Shown here one piece after another: positions 10,986 to 22,569 of a stretch of 64,000 bases of DNA; positions within the stretch are counted from its first letter, which is position 1; every line of letters begins with the position of its first letter. The stretch is taken from contig JBAMJV010003802.1 of NCBI GenBank assembly GCA_037951105.1, positions 1 to 64,000 on the forward strand, given 5' to 3'. The notes beneath the pieces are model-generated. The model was not told the DNA's origin and did no database searches. It worked only from the letters and a program-made list of their open reading frames with translations. Both the position numbers and the translations under genes were made by a program. The stretch comes from Echinarachnius parma. Its lineage: Eukaryota > Echinodermata > Echinoidea > Clypeasteroida > Echinarachniidae.

Positions 10986-11560
10986 CAAACAAATGCTGGA
11001 CATGACACGCATGGACAACGAATCGATTGACAGTAGATCTAATGGGATCTGACCGTTCAATCTTTGACCGGAATGCACGAAGAACAGATAGATTGAGTGA
11101 AGATCTAATGGGATCTGACCATCCAATCTTTGATCCGGAATGCATGAAGAACCGATAGATTGAGAGTAGATCTAATGGGAATTGACTGGTCAATCTTTGA
11201 CCAGGAATATATTCTTGATCATAGCTAATTTGTTTGATCGTTGAGTGGAACACAAGCTAAAATTTATATACAGCAAACTAGGGATACAACAAGCGTCTTC
11301 AATTGTATGGTTTTGCATAACCGCTGTCCGCTTCTTACTAGAGTCCCAAATTGCATCATCAAACAAATGCTGGAATTGACCAGCACAGAGAACGGATAAG
11401 ATTGAGTGTAGATCTAATGGATTTTGACCGGTCAATTTTTGACCAGGAACACATGCTACATACTGCAAATTTGTTTGATCGTTGAGAGGAACACAAGCTA
11501 CACACAGCAAACTAGAGATATACAATAACCGTCTTTAATAGTATGGTCAAATAAAAATGT
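10950..11560. repeat. Nested tandem repeats, about 64 bp within about 370 bp
   Basis: A 64-bp subunit (AGATCTAATGGGATCTGACC, TCAATCTTTGACC, GGAATGCATGAAGAAC, GATAGATTGAG) repeats three times at 11030-11205. The larger block, from TAGACTCCTAAATTGCAACA to GATACAACAAGCGTCTT, recurs at 11335-11555. Small minus-strand frames here are repeat shadows. Confidence 0.7.
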
Positions 11561-11620
11561 GAGGCAGGAAACTTGGAGCAAAGATGGGACTTTCTAACTA
11601 ATGGAAACTGTCTATAGCCC

Positions 11621-12359
11621 TGGTCACAACCCACCGTGCGTGTTTTTAGTCCGTACGTTTTTTGGGGAGGCCACGGCCGCTACGTTTTTCTGAAAACGTG
11701 GGGAGGGAGTGGCAAGTGCGGGGAGGGAGTACCGTCAACGCACGGTGTAAGTGCGTGGCCCGCACGCCACGCCTGGCCGTGAGCGGTTGCGTGCATCGTA
11801 CGTTGCGCACGTGGTAAGTGCGTTGTACGTGCTTACAACGTGCTTACAACGTGCTTACAACGTATGGTCTCCGTGCGGTTGCCACGTTATCGTACGGAGG
11901 CCGTACTTACACGTGCTGCTCACGTACGGTGTCCTTACTCACTAAGTGCGTGCAAGTGCGAACAACCTTTTCTGCTCATATTATACTGCAGAAATCAGTG
12001 CGCACAACGTGCGTTGTAAGTGCGAAGCACGTGCTTACTCGGTACGGTCCACGTGAGTTCTGCGTGTTCATTGGACAGTTGAACTGGGGAAGTGCCGAGT
12101 AAGCACGGACCACGCACTTATCACGTGCGCAGCACGCACGTGCGCTCATTGGCTGTAGAACGCAGCGAAAACGCAGCGAACGCAGCGAAAGTTCCTCGTG
12201 CACTAAAAGTGCTACGTCGTGTCTGCGTGCTCCCAAATCCGTACTGAGTCGGTACTGAGTCGGTACTCACCACGTACGGATACCCAAATTTTGCCCACGT
12301 TTTTGCAAGTAGACAGCACGCACGGGGCACGCACTTGCAAGTACGGCGGGTTGTGACCA
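11621..12359. mobile_element. 739-bp CpG-rich inverted-repeat element
   Basis: The ends are inverted: TGGTCACAACCCACCGTGCG at the left and the complement of TGGTCACAACCCGCCGTACT at the right. The interior is built from permuted ACGTGC, GTGCGT, GTACGG and CACGTACGG words, including three tandem copies of GTGCTTACAAC at about 11828-11860. It is far richer in CpG and ACGT than any other part of the window outside the DIRS element. All frames are short and overlap in opposite strands. It is therefore read as a non-autonomous DNA transposon; superfamily and target duplication are unclear. Confidence 0.65.
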
Positions 12360-12585
12360 CCGCTTATATGATTGCTGACCAACAAAAAGTGGGTCTGGCT
12401 AGGTAACTAGCAGATTGGAGATACTAGAATGTTAAATTGCATGGTCAAACTAAGATCTGGATAAGATTCATAAAGCCAGTATAGATGGTCTGTAGAACTA
12501 ATGGCAAATTCATGTCAGTTTGGCCTTCCACATTGTTTAGATAAAGCTATTGTGGGGCAGGTAGTTCAATTTCAGTGTATTTCAC

Positions 12586-12785
<200 letters not shown>

Positions 12786-12789
12786 AGCA

Positions 12790-13130
12790 AATCTCATGTC
12801 TCAAACGTTAGTGTTCCTTTCACTGCAAGATACTGAATGATCTCTGAATGTCAGAGCGTGATTGGCCAAGAAATAAACAAGAAATAAGAAAACTATAATG
12901 GCTCTTTGACAATATCCATTATTTCTTTTGGGATTTCAATGGGCAATTTTAGTACCAAAATATTAAAAAGAGTTAAATAAAGTAGACAAACATTCTTTAT
13001 GATAAAGATGTGTTACAAATTTCTGATATTTCAAAAATGTGACCCAGGGTGGTAAACAGAATTCCTTCAGTTTAGGAAAAGAATCTGACCTCATTACAGA
13101 CATTACAGTCTCCCTACTTGCTTCAAGACA
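12790..13130. other. No recognisable feature
   Basis: AT-rich DNA without repeats or frames that I can support. Confidence 0.5.
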
Positions 13131-13640
13131 TAATAAACCACGACAGGTCATTATTAGTAACAAACAACGATGGGTCATTAAAGGGATATAGCAACATTGC
13201 CAAAATCCACAAAACTTATGTAGTAGTCTAGCGGTCTTCATGTATCTTGTTTGTATATCTGTTTGTATTGGCAACAGAAGCATGGAACAGGTTTAAATTT
13301 TCTGAATTTCTCTTTCCTTATAAAGATATTTATGAATGAAGTGTTCAGGTTGTTAAGTCTTGAAAGACACCTTGGGAGACATTCAAATGTGTACAAGGTT
13401 AGTGCAATGAGTTAGCATGAGTTTTTTTTTTTTTTTTGCTCATACTTGGACAAAATAAAAAATAATTTATCATGGAATGTTCACACATCACTCAGTGGAC
13501 ACATCGAACCACATGCATCACATTTTGTCAGTGTTTGTCAACAATGTTACTAGATCACTTTAAGGAACCATGACGGGCCATTAGACGTAACAAACTCCGA
13601 CGGGTCATTAATACACAAGATGACGCACCCTGAGGAGGCA
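13130..13640. repeat. Short tandem GACGGGTCATTA units hosting a MITE
   Basis: Units such as AACCACGACAGGTCATTA, AACGATGGGTCATTAA, AACCATGACGGGCCATTA and CCGACGGGTCATTAATAC lie on either side of the family C element at 13182-13559. The last unit (about 13598-13612) shows the uninterrupted TTAA site. Confidence 0.5.
13182..13559 (+). mobile_element. TTAA-flanked MITE, family C (copy 2)
   Basis: A 378-bp copy, AGGGATATAGCAACATTG to CAATGTTACTAGATCACT, flanked by TTAA at 13178-13181 and 13560-13563. A T run at about 13423-13438 sits where other copies have TTTTTGCTCATTAC. Confidence 0.8.
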
Positions 13641-13689
13641 ATAAGTACTGCCACATCTGGGTATCGGTATAGTTGGGATGTGACACCAA

Positions 13690-15240
13690 TCTTGAATCAT
13701 CTTTAAAGGAGAATTCCGGACGATTTAAAAAAAAATACAGTATATTGGAAATAAATTTAGGGATGTGCTTGAATATTTTCAGGATTTGACTCACTTTGGT
13801 TGATTTCTAAGATTTTTTTCTAATGTCATTAACTCTGAGAAAATAATTAAATTTACTGCACACAATCATGAGACCCTTACGTACATTGTAGCACCCTCAC
13901 TTTGCTCAATTTCTTGAGTAGGCTTGAATCCGGTGCCACTGCATTGTGATCACTGCATGTGTCATTCATAATAAGCCGGTCATGCAGAGCCAGCAAATTC
14001 AATAACCATGTTTACAGAACTTTGTGTCTATTCAAATTCCAATGAAAGCCAAACTTGTTACAATATCGGGCAGGCAAGTATTTTCAAATGGTTCAACAAT
14101 GCAGTAATGCTCAAAGGCACGGCCAGTGGCGCAGCATGGGCTAAACTATTCATGAGCAAGCATTGTATCGGTCCGATCAAAAGAACACATTCGATTGCAG
14201 TGTAAAAACATAGATAGGCGCATAGTGAGGGTCGCACGTCACAAATTGGTGCATTGTGGGATCGAACAAGTTTGCTCGCGAATTTGTGTCATTAAAATAC
14301 AATTAACATTGGTTCCAAGTAGAAAGCATTTTCCAATATTTTACTTGGTATCTATTTTATGTTATTTTATTGTCTTTGTTACCGTGACAGTGATGTTGTT
14401 TTGAATGAATAAATGCCTTTATTACATTTTCCATACATAACAGAATATTCTGCCCAATACACCCAACACATCATACATCTTCAATACGTAGACATTCTCT
14501 AATACGTAGACCAAACTGATATACCATCTGATACCACAAATTATGCATTTTTCAATCCATTCCGCCTAATGACTCACAAGACTGCCCGTATCAATTGTCG
14601 CCGGGCTGCTGACGGCTAGCTAGCTGACGCATACACTGTGCATACCAACCCTGACTGACTGACCGCCAGCGCCGCGTGTCTGCGGAAGATGAGACCGGAA
14701 GATGAGACGAGAGATAGAGCCCCTGGACATTGGAGTGACCGGCCAGACATTGCGTGGAGTGGTGGAGATGGCCAGTCAGTGGTTTGCGAGAGTTTCTGAT
14801 ATCTTCTTATCTGACCACTGACCCTACGACTACTCTTGTAGGATGAAATGTCCCGACAGAGTTCCACTTATGATATTTCTCTTTTCTCTTTCCCTTCCAC
14901 TTTTATTGATATTAACAAATAAAACATATAGAAAAAGATATTCACATGTAAAGTGATAATGTATTTGGAGGTAGGTGTGATGCATACAGGCATTTGTGCA
15001 GTGCTTAGGTGTATGTGAGCATGTATGATGTATATTTGGCACTTTTACATATTGTATGCATGTTTATGAACTATATGCGGTGTACGTTTGTATGGGTGTG
15101 TGTCTTTACGTGTTCTGTACATGTCTGTGTGGTCAGACAGATGGAGCGCCAGGTGATAAACATGACTGGTCAGATCACTTTGGAGTGGTGGAGGTAGCCA
15201 GATAAGTGGGTACTTCAGACCACATGTAATTTCTTCCAAA
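13690..15240. other. Low-information region with weak internal duplication
   Basis: No gene is supported. Related purine-rich blocks CATTGCGTGGAGTGGTGGAG (about 14750) and ACTTTGGAGTGGTGGAGGTA (about 15177) suggest a diverged repeat of about 425 bp. A GTGTATG/TGTATGT-rich stretch lies at 15010-15130. Confidence 0.4.
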
Positions 15241-15243
15241 GAA

Positions 15244-15405
15244 AACTTATTAACCTGTTTCCAACAAGATTTTGCAATCCCCATAGCGTAGATACAGAGG
15301 GCTCACCAGGTTCCAGTAGTCAATGAGTTATCCTGCTCCCTACTTGATTTTGGCAATTCCCATCGTGTTAAAACACTAGGTTCGCGTAGGCACTGGGTAA
15401 ATAAG
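15244..15405 (+). mobile_element. Two adjacent ultra-short elements, family B
   Basis: TTAACCTGTTTCCAACAAGAT through CAGTAGTCAATGAGTTA is followed at once by a second copy, CTGCTCCCTACTTGATTTTG through CGCGTAGGCACTGGGTAA. Head-to-tail pairs also occur at 59965-60120. Confidence 0.65.
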
Positions 15406-15689
15406 GATATTCATGTATGAGATGTCTATGCAGGTAAAGGAATTAAAGGTGAGAGTATTTTGTATAAAGTGTGTATGTGAGTGTGGGTGTGGGTGTGTGT
15501 TTAAGTGTGCTTTAGCGAATCAATGCTGTCTTTTTATTTCTTGTAATTATGAACACAAATTATTTTTTTGTATTAAAGAATACTCTTTTCTTTCTGTCAA
15601 TCCATGATTCATAAATAAAGATATTACAATAATTTGAATGTTGCACAAAAAGGGAAACATCGCAACGAACATTACACAAAAGAACATGA

Positions 15690-16270
15690 AAATGCATGAA
15701 ATATCTTCAGAAAGTCGCCCAGCCTCTAAACAATTTCCCCCTGATTATAATCTTTCAAAATCTCTACACCTCAGCCTTTTGCTTTGGTTCAATGTCCTAT
15801 AACGTATAGAGTTGTTTTTCAAGATCAAATAAGACAACATTAAACTGTCAACAGTGCCTAACAGACGGTTAAAATGCATTAGAAGTATATTCACAAAGTC
15901 CCCAGACCTTTGATATTTTCCCCCAAAATGGCCAACTTGTCAATATTTCTGCTATCAACCTTTCCTTGGGTTCAGTTTCCTAAAAAAAAAAACTTACAGA
16001 GTTTTGTTTAAAGATTGAATATAACACAACTAAACCTTTTCAATAACAATTACAATCAAAGATGTATCAAATATCTTCAAGAAGTCAAACAACCTTTCAT
16101 CATCTTTCTCCTTAATTCCAACTTTCTTTTCATCATCTTTCTCCTTAATTCCAACTTTCTTTTTATAGTTCTACTCTCAACCTAAGTTCACTGTCCTATA
16201 CATACATAACTTACAGGGGTTTTTTTTTTCTTCAAGATCGAATAATATATCACAACTAAACCAAGAATGA
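15690..16270. repeat. Tandem array, about 185-bp units, with a 33-bp exact duplication
   Basis: Three units start near 15697, 15883 and 16068 (AAATATCTTCAGAAAGTC / AGTATATTCACAAAGTCC / AAATATCTTCAAGAAGTC). Each carries a CTTACAGAGTTTTTTT-like block. Within the third, a 33-bp segment (TTTCATCATCTTTCTCCTTA...) is duplicated back to back at 16095-16163. Confidence 0.65.
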
Positions 16271-16279
16271 AAACATAGA

Positions 16280-16760
16280 TACATCATGCACTTCTCTGAT
16301 CACTTTTCCGACAACATGATCTATCAAATATTTTCACAAAACATGGAGAGCATCGATCATGGTGAAATATATCCAGACTCTTGAGAGAGAGAAACAAAAT
16401 ATGAAAGGGCGTGAGAAGCCCCCCCCCCCCCCCCCCCCCCCCAAAAAAAAAGAATTAAAAATACTACCGTATTTGCTGGTGTATTAACCGCACCCTTTTC
16501 CATACAGAAGAACTTGCAAAAAGGGGGTGCGGTTAATACACAGGCATGGTTTATTCACCGGCAAATACGGTAACTAGAATAATGAGAAAAATGTAACACA
16601 ATAAACAAAGAGAGAAACATAATCATCACTTCTCTAATCACCCTTTTTCCAAACATCCATCAAACAATTTCTCAAAAGAAGGGGGGAAAGTATCAATCAT
16701 GGTGAACCAAACCTGGTGAGAAAGAGTAAAAAGGCAAACTAGAATAATGATGAGAAAAAT
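16280..16760. repeat. Duplicated about 335-bp block with poly-C tract
   Basis: CACTTCTCTGATCACTTTTCC ... ATCATGGTGAAATAT (about 16290-16370) is repeated as CACTTCTCTAATCACCCTTTT ... ATCATGGTGAACCAA (about 16627-16710). Between them are a 22-nt C run (about 16421-16442) followed by A residues, and the palindromic element at 16467-16570. Confidence 0.6.
16467..16570. mobile_element. 104-bp palindromic MITE, CCGTATTTG termini
   Basis: CCGTATTTGCTGGTGTATTA at the left matches the complement of the right end (CCGGCAAATACGG). An inner inverted block, GTGTATTAACCGCACCC / GGGTGCGGTTAATACAC, also pairs. TA lies on each side (16465-16466 and 16571-16572), consistent with a TA target. The whole unit can fold into one long hairpin. 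It has no coding capacity. Confidence 0.75.
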
Positions 16761-16794
16761 GTAGGTGTAAGTTACTCAAAAGAAGGGCAAAGAT

Positions 16795-16818
16795 CTCAAC
16801 AACAACAACAACAACAAA
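16795..16818. repeat. Short (CAA)n microsatellite
   Basis: About seven CAA triplets. Confidence 0.85.
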
Positions 16819-17149
16819 AAGGAAGGACACTAAGTATGTTTTAGAGGAAACGAGACAGCAAGAGAATATAATAATACCAAAATAAGAAAACTAATGTTTC
16901 CATTTTTGTCTGCAATTTATTTCCCCTCCTATCCGGTTTCTGAGAATGAGACGGGTTTCGAATAACAAACTGGATTGTCAAAGAGTCGTATCGTGTTATG
17001 TAAAGGCCCCGGGGCGATCGGAGATGTTGTAATTACCCAATGCACAATGTGAGGAAATATCATGCAAAAGCTGGAGGTGTTGGTTGCCGTGATCGGGCAA
17101 CAAGATCTTCAAGATATTTGTGGGGGTTTTTTTCACGTCCAGACTCTAC

Positions 17150-17345
17150 AAACATTGGGGGTGTTTCACAATGATTCTAAGTTGAACTTAACTCTTACGT
17201 TGGACCTAACAATTATGGAGAGCCTTATTAGTTTCTTAGTAAAAAATTGTTGAAACGGTTCTTTTGAAAAGGCATAAACTTGGATAAAATCAGTTATATT
17301 TGTTATTATAAAGGAGCCTTGAAATAATTGATTTTTTAGTGGATC
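17150..17345 (+). mobile_element. Inverted-repeat MITE, family D (left part)
   Basis: GGGGGTGTTTCACAATGATT, AAGTTGAACTTAACTC, TTGGACCTAACAATTATGGA and the GTTGAAACGGTTCTTTT block match copies at 1181 and 26571. The right arm is not recognisable. The copy ends near a TA repeat (17360-17373) and a G-rich tract (17383-17415). Confidence 0.6.
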
Positions 17346-17359
17346 TCTCCATTCCCATA

Positions 17360-17415
17360 ATATATATATATATATTTTTGTTGGGGGGGGGGGGGGGAGG
17401 GGGGGGGGTGGGGTT
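17360..17415. repeat. (TA)n plus poly-G tract
   Basis: TATATATATATATA followed by a G run broken by single A and T residues. Confidence 0.85.
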
Positions 17416-18060
17416 TCATTGTGCTTAGTTAACTTTCTTTTACAAATGTAATTTATACTAGTTATGTACAATATATTTTGTTTAAATTTGGTTGGAAATT
17501 AAAACAATCTGAATTGAATAGAATGTATTATTTGTTTGTATATTTGTAAAATAAGCTATATAATGAAACAACTGTATATGTGTATGTAGTTGCTGCAAAA
17601 ATGCTTTGCATAGTTTACATAATTATACAATATATTAAAGAGAATGGTTTGTTTACTAGATGAAGTCTGATTACATATTCTAGCATATACAAGGGCTATA
17701 TTGAGATAATGTGCATCATCAGTCATAACTGTCGCTGGTGCATTCATAAATGCATTGTAATAGTCTTTTCTTTCAGACCCTCCCTGCCCATCACATCATA
17801 TCACTGCATCAAAAATGTGGTTGTGTTTTCCAAAATCAAGACAAAGAGTATTACATCCAGAGGGTCTGGGTTCAAAGCCTGCCACCCTCAACTTTTCGTT
17901 GTTCCCCGTTTATCCTTTTAAAATATTTTGTTTGACAATACCGTGACATTCATTTTATACAATTTCAAGCAAGATCATCCTATATGGCCTGCTATTCTAA
18001 TGACATCATCATGCCTGGTGCATTTTTTCAGATGGTGATAAAATTGTAAGATCTACAAAT
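17416..18060. other. No recognisable feature
   Basis: AT-rich. A B-box-like GGGTCTGGGTTCAAAGCC at about 17863 has no convincing partner A box. Confidence 0.5.
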
Positions 18061-18069
18061 GTATGTAAT

Positions 18070-18175
18070 AAACCCATTTAATACTGGTCCCAAAAATACT
18101 CAGGCTGGGTCTATGGAGAATGGATGTTATATACCAACATCAAACCATCTTGAATGGGTTAACCCATTACAGACA
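18070..18175 (+). mobile_element. Ultra-short element, family A
   Basis: AACCCATTTAATACTGGTCC, GGGTCTATGGAGAATGGATG and CTTGAATGGGTTAACCC match the family A order. Confidence 0.75.
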
Positions 18176-18246
18176 TTTGATATTTGTATATCACATAGTA
18201 CACATACAAAGCACACCACAGCCCAGAATATTGTCGTCCAACACTT

Positions 18247-18335
18247 AACCCATTGACAATGGGAACCTGATGGAGCCTCTGTATTAACTGTATGGGGATG
18301 GCAAATCTAGTAGGGAACAGGTAAATAATGGTAGG
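18247..18335 (-). mobile_element. Ultra-short TTAA element, family B
   Basis: TTAACCCATTGACAATGGGA at the left and ATCTAGTAGGGAACAGGTAA at the right give the reverse of the family B consensus. Confidence 0.7.
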
Positions 18336-18599
18336 CATATTTCTATGAGATTATTAAAAAATAATGTGAAGTTAACTAAACATGTACATTTGATATTGTT
18401 CATACATGTAACTCATAGACACATAGTCCCAGTTTCGGAGGATCAGTCCTGGAAGGTTAATAGCATACTGCCAGCTATTGCCCAGCTTCTATTTCCAGCA
18501 ATCTTAGAGTTTCTACTTGTTCAATGCTTAAAGTGTTAGTTAAATCCAGATTCTTTGGCACCAAATCTCATCAACAGGGCTGTATTGCAATGATTTACA

Positions 18600-19165
18600 T
18601 GAAAAATCCCCCCCCCCCCAAAAAAAAAGGTCCTTATATTCATACATTTAGGGGTAATGCTTTATTAATACGACCATTAATACCATTACTATAAACGTAA
18701 TACTACAATTTAAAAGGTTCTAACACATTAATCACATTAAATTCTCATGAGTGCTATTTTGCACTACTATCATCTACATGTACAAATTACAATAAAAAGG
18801 TCCTTATAGTAATCACTTTAGGTATAATGTTTTTTACATAAGAGTTGTTTTGCATTACCATAAACTGTATAGAGAAAAGGCTATAAAAAGGTCCTTATAC
18901 TCATCACTTTAGGCATAACATTTTTTGCATGAGTGCCATTTTGTATTATTATAGACTGTGTAGAGTAAAAGTTTAAAAAAGGTCCTTATCATCACTTTAT
19001 GTATGTTTTTTTGTTCATGAGTGTCATTTGCATTACTATAAGACTGTATAGAGTAAAAGCTATTAAAAAAAAGGTCCTTACATTTAAGATTTCAATTAAA
19101 TTATGAGCCATATATTCATAAAGACTGCATAGAGTAAAATCTATCCCAAAAGGTCCTGTGACTCT
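18600..19165. repeat. Tandem array, about 90-bp units (AAAAAGGTCCTTA)
   Basis: AAAAGGTCCTTA starts units near 18628, 18797, 18886, 18977, 19068 and (diverged) 19148. The unit continues TCATCACTTTAGGTATAAT, CATGAGTGCCATTTTGCA, TTACTATAGACTGTATAGAG. A C9-A9 homopolymer junction precedes it at about 18608-18627. Confidence 0.75.
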
Positions 19166-19284
19166 ATATGTGAATAACGAGGCATATATACATAAAGTTC
19201 ACATTTCGGGTGATAAACATGCAACAAGAGAGCCATTCTTACACCATTGAGATATGACTTTCTGACCCTTCAGTGATCTATGCG

Positions 19285-19505
19285 GTACATAGTGGTATAT
19301 GCATTTAATGTCTCCGACCTTTTCAAAACCAACAACAAAAAACAAAGATTAAAGTCAACAAAAAGCTTTTTAAAAGTTGTTTTTCTGAACCTTTGGTGGA
19401 TTACGGTGTATGCAGCCTTTTCAAAACAAATAAACAGAGAGATGTTTTATAGTCAATAAAAAGCTTTATAGCTGTTTTTTTCATCTCCATGGTGGTTTGA
19501 GAATG
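19285..19505. repeat. Tandem duplication, about 107 bp
   Basis: CCTTTTCAAAACCAACAACA ... AGTCAACAAAAAGCTTTTT is followed by CCTTTTCAAAACAAATAAAC ... AGTCAATAAAAAGCTTTAT. Confidence 0.65.
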
Positions 19506-19509
19506 TATA

Positions 19510-20245
19510 ATTGATAAACAATGTATAATGCATTAATATCATTTAAAGAGTAACTTAAAGTAGAGGCCCCTTATATACACGGAACAGGCCCCCCCAACTC
19601 AAAATGGAAGTTGGCCAAATTTGTAATGAAGAGAACCACCGATGTTTATGTTAATTCGACTGGCTGCCATGGTAATATTAGCGTAAATTCATTCATAATA
19701 ATGCGCGGGCGCGAACTTCACAATTATCACGCACGAATTTATGGTATGCCTCTGTTATGACGTCACAATGAAAAACAATATTTTGATCCTAGTAGGGAAA
19801 TCCCCTGTTTCTTGACTGTGCGCAATTAAATACATGACATCGCGTAACTGTTAGTACTGCGCGTAATTAAAATAATAGAGATTAATTAGAATACTTAAGC
19901 GTCTTTGGTATTATGAAGCGCAATTTTGCTGAGAAGTGCGTGTTTAAATGCCATGGCAACTGCAAGTGCGCAATGCGTAATAACTTTAGCTTTTTGCGTA
20001 ATGTGTTAATTTATCCAATGAATCCACGTCTGATAATTTATTCAAATGAAAAAAATCTGACGTACTACCTCATTTGCATGACATTCGGTGCGTATTTTCA
20101 AAAACTTGCTGATAAAGGTGTGGCCTATCTCTGTGGTTAAAACGCTATACGCTTATTCAGTTGGGGTTCTAGTATTTATATTGTATTTCTGTGACACGGA
20201 ATTTCTGCATGAGCGGTCAAAAAAAAAAATTTATTTCTAAAAATG
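19510..20245. other. No recognised feature; locally CpG-rich
   Basis: The GCGCGGGCGCGAAC segment (about 19703) and several GCGTAATTAAA/GCGCAAT words raise the CpG content at 19690-20030. A 75-codon frame (19913-20140, with several Cys and His residues) is not recognisable and lacks splice context. Confidence 0.45.
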
Positions 20246-20249
20246 TACA

Positions 20250-20420
20250 AACAACACTGTGTCTACATCTAAGGTAGATATTGTGGAGTGAGAGGGAGAA
20301 GGGCGTACGTAGATTTTTGGCTAAATTGAGTTCTTCATACCATCTTGAAGATCGGAGCCTTCTCTTTGTGATGCCACATTTTCAGAAAGTAATTATTTCT
20401 AATTTTGGGGAATAATATTG
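20250..20420. repeat. Single dispersed unit of the 23.6-kb array family
   Basis: TGTCTACATCTAAGGTAGATATTGTGG, then GAGAGGGAGAAGGGCG, then GGCTAAATTGAGTTCTTCAT match the units at 23600-24190. Confidence 0.6.
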
Positions 20421-20429
20421 ATCAAATAT

Positions 20430-21350
20430 GATAGAGCTGAAGTTGGTTTCTACCTGGCTCTCTAAAACTTGAAACAACGAATGCAAAGTTTGTTTCAGAT
20501 TAACACTCCTCAACACGACTTGATTTGGGTCATAAAGATTTTTTAAGGGATACAAAAAATCAATCAGATTGATTACAGAAATGAGTGGTCCAAATCAATA
20601 AGACACGATTAATCTCAATCAAATTATATAACTCCAATCCCAGGCCATCTGGGAATATTAACCGCATTACGATCGCTTCAATCATCTTCGCAAGCGCCAT
20701 AACAGAAATTTCTGTCTGTCACACTTCATTATCCAACGATGATTCATATCTAGCCGGGGAAAAAAAAAATGTGCAGGGAAATTCTTATTTATTTATATCT
20801 TTGATAGGGTGCCGCTCCTGGGGCACATTCCATTGGAGGAGGAGGGAAAAAAATGCTCTCCAAAAAATAAAAAGTTTGAAGGAGAGTAAAGGAGAAGTGT
20901 AAATTGAATTTGCCGATAACACATTCCAGCACATGCACATCACTCCGAATTTAGTAACCAATAAAATAATGTTGCTTGATTTGTTTGTGTTTTTTTTGGT
21001 GGGGGAGGGAGGGAGGCAGGGGCAGATTTGGGGAGGTTCTGGGCAACATTAAATTTGTAAACCGATACTTCTACCGAGCCAGGGGAAAAATTCATGACAT
21101 GCAGGATTTGCTAAAGGGCTTTCCCTATGTTTGAATTCTATTTTAATAAATAATCTTTACATTTTTAGCAAATTGTTTAATTGGATCATGAAATCCAGTC
21201 AATAAAAAATATACAAATTCAGATAGGGGTAAGCAAGCATTATGCCCCAAAAATGTAGGACATTTTGCTTGAAGCATTCATGTACATGTAAGTTGGTTTC
21301 AAACTTCTAACATATTTTCCACTGAGTTTCTCAACTTTCTCCCTTTCCTC
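20430..21350. other. No recognisable feature
   Basis: A 105-codon plus frame (20585-20902) shows no motif. A T8-GGTGGGGGAGGGAGGGAGG purine tract lies at 20990-21015. Confidence 0.5.
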
Positions 21351-21354
21351 ATAA

Positions 21355-21420
21355 CCTGTTCCCTACTAGATTTCACAATGCCTATAGAGTTAATACAGGC
21401 CCACCATGTACTCAAAGATA
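21355..21420 (+). mobile_element. Ultra-short element, family B (ends decayed)
   Basis: AACCTGTTCCCTACTAGATT, then CAATGCCTATAGAGTTAATA and CAGGCCCACCATG. Confidence 0.65.
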
Positions 21421-21518
21421 ATGATTTTGTCTATAGATATTACTGTAGGCAGCAAAACGATTTAAATTCAAAATGTCCCTAAAATGGGGACAGGGTTGCT
21501 TCTCAATCCATGCCAATC

Positions 21519-21572
21519 GCCCCCCCCCCCCCCCCCTCCCCCCCCTCAAAAAAAAAAAGACACACACACACA
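21519..21572. repeat. Poly-C / poly-A / (CA)n tract
   Basis: A C run broken by T, an A run, then ACACACACACAC. Confidence 0.85.
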
Positions 21573-22500
21573 AACCAAATTAAAAATTCTCCCGTTTACA
21601 GAGGATCGGCATCAACGAGACTGGGGGGGATTTTCCTGGATTGGGGGGCGACATCTGATACCCCCCAATGACTGGACTTGCGCCTCGTATTACCCCGCCC
21701 TGCGCCCCTAATACATCATTAGCTTTACTGCACACAGAGCTTAATGGGACCTTGCACTTTAAGCATGCCCCCTTGTACATGAAGGCCCTTTTTTTCTCTG
21801 GTTCTATGTTTAAAAATTATTTTCAGATCTCGATAGGTAAGAGCTTAGCTTTCGATCTAAGCAGAACCTTTGTCAGGGCAAAGGTGACCATAATTATTTT
21901 ACCTCTCTTTCTCTTTCCCTTTCTCTTTCTCTTTCTCTAGCCTGCTTTTATCCCATGCTAGATATAATTTTTTTCTTCCCTGGTGCACCAGACGCGAAAG
22001 TAGAATAAAGATATATGTCAAAATGTTGCTTGCCCAAAAACAGAGTTGAGTGGCCCAAAACAAAGAAAATCATAACAAGTTTTACTTATTTTGGTTGCCC
22101 AGTAGGGTAATTAAAATTGTACATTTCTTAATAGATTTTATTCATTTATTTATTTATTTATTCATGGTATTTATTTTGAACACGATGTGGCAGCAAACAA
22201 GCTGAATTGCACGTGCTAAACATTAAATTAAAACGAACAATGTAATTCATATTATAAACGCGAACAAACAATGTAATTTATATAAACGTGGTAGCAAGAA
22301 GCTCATGTTTGTGGCCCCATGCCAGTGGACCTTTGCAACTTTTGAGCTCTGTTTGATCTAATCTTTGTTCTACTCCCAATCTGTCTACCCTATTTATCCC
22401 TCCAATTTCTCACACTCTTTGTTAACGTCTGTTCAATATTGCTCTACCTATATTTTGTAAATTCACAATTTCAGTTTGTCTACGAACCTCTCACTTCAAA
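21573..22500. other. Low-complexity patches, no gene
   Basis: TTTCTCTTTCCC repeats lie at 21903-21938 and TTATTTATTTATTTATT at 22140-22160. AACAATGTAATT is duplicated at about 22235 and 22267. A TTGCCCAGTAGGGTAATT block near 22093 resembles the TTGCCCAATCGGGTAACC block near 63210. Confidence 0.5.
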
Positions 22501-22539
22501 TGCAACATATCCATCTACCCGACGAAAGTGCATGCTTTC

Positions 22540-22565
22540 CCCCAAAGGGGGCACCCCCTTTGGGG
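22540..22565. other. Perfect GC-rich hairpin
   Basis: CCCCAAAGGGGG and CCCCCTTTGGGG form a 12-bp stem with a CA loop. Surrounding DNA is ordinary, with no T tract next to it, so it is not a terminator-like element. Confidence 0.8.
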
Positions 22566-22569
22566 CAAA

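Noticed and set aside
17855-17885. tRNA gene or SINE based on a B-box-like GGGTTCAAAGCC
   Set aside because: No A box at proper spacing, no cloverleaf arms and no repeat body.
22540-22565. Terminator hairpin
   Set aside because: A strong GC stem, but this is a eukaryotic context with no adjacent T run and no upstream gene.
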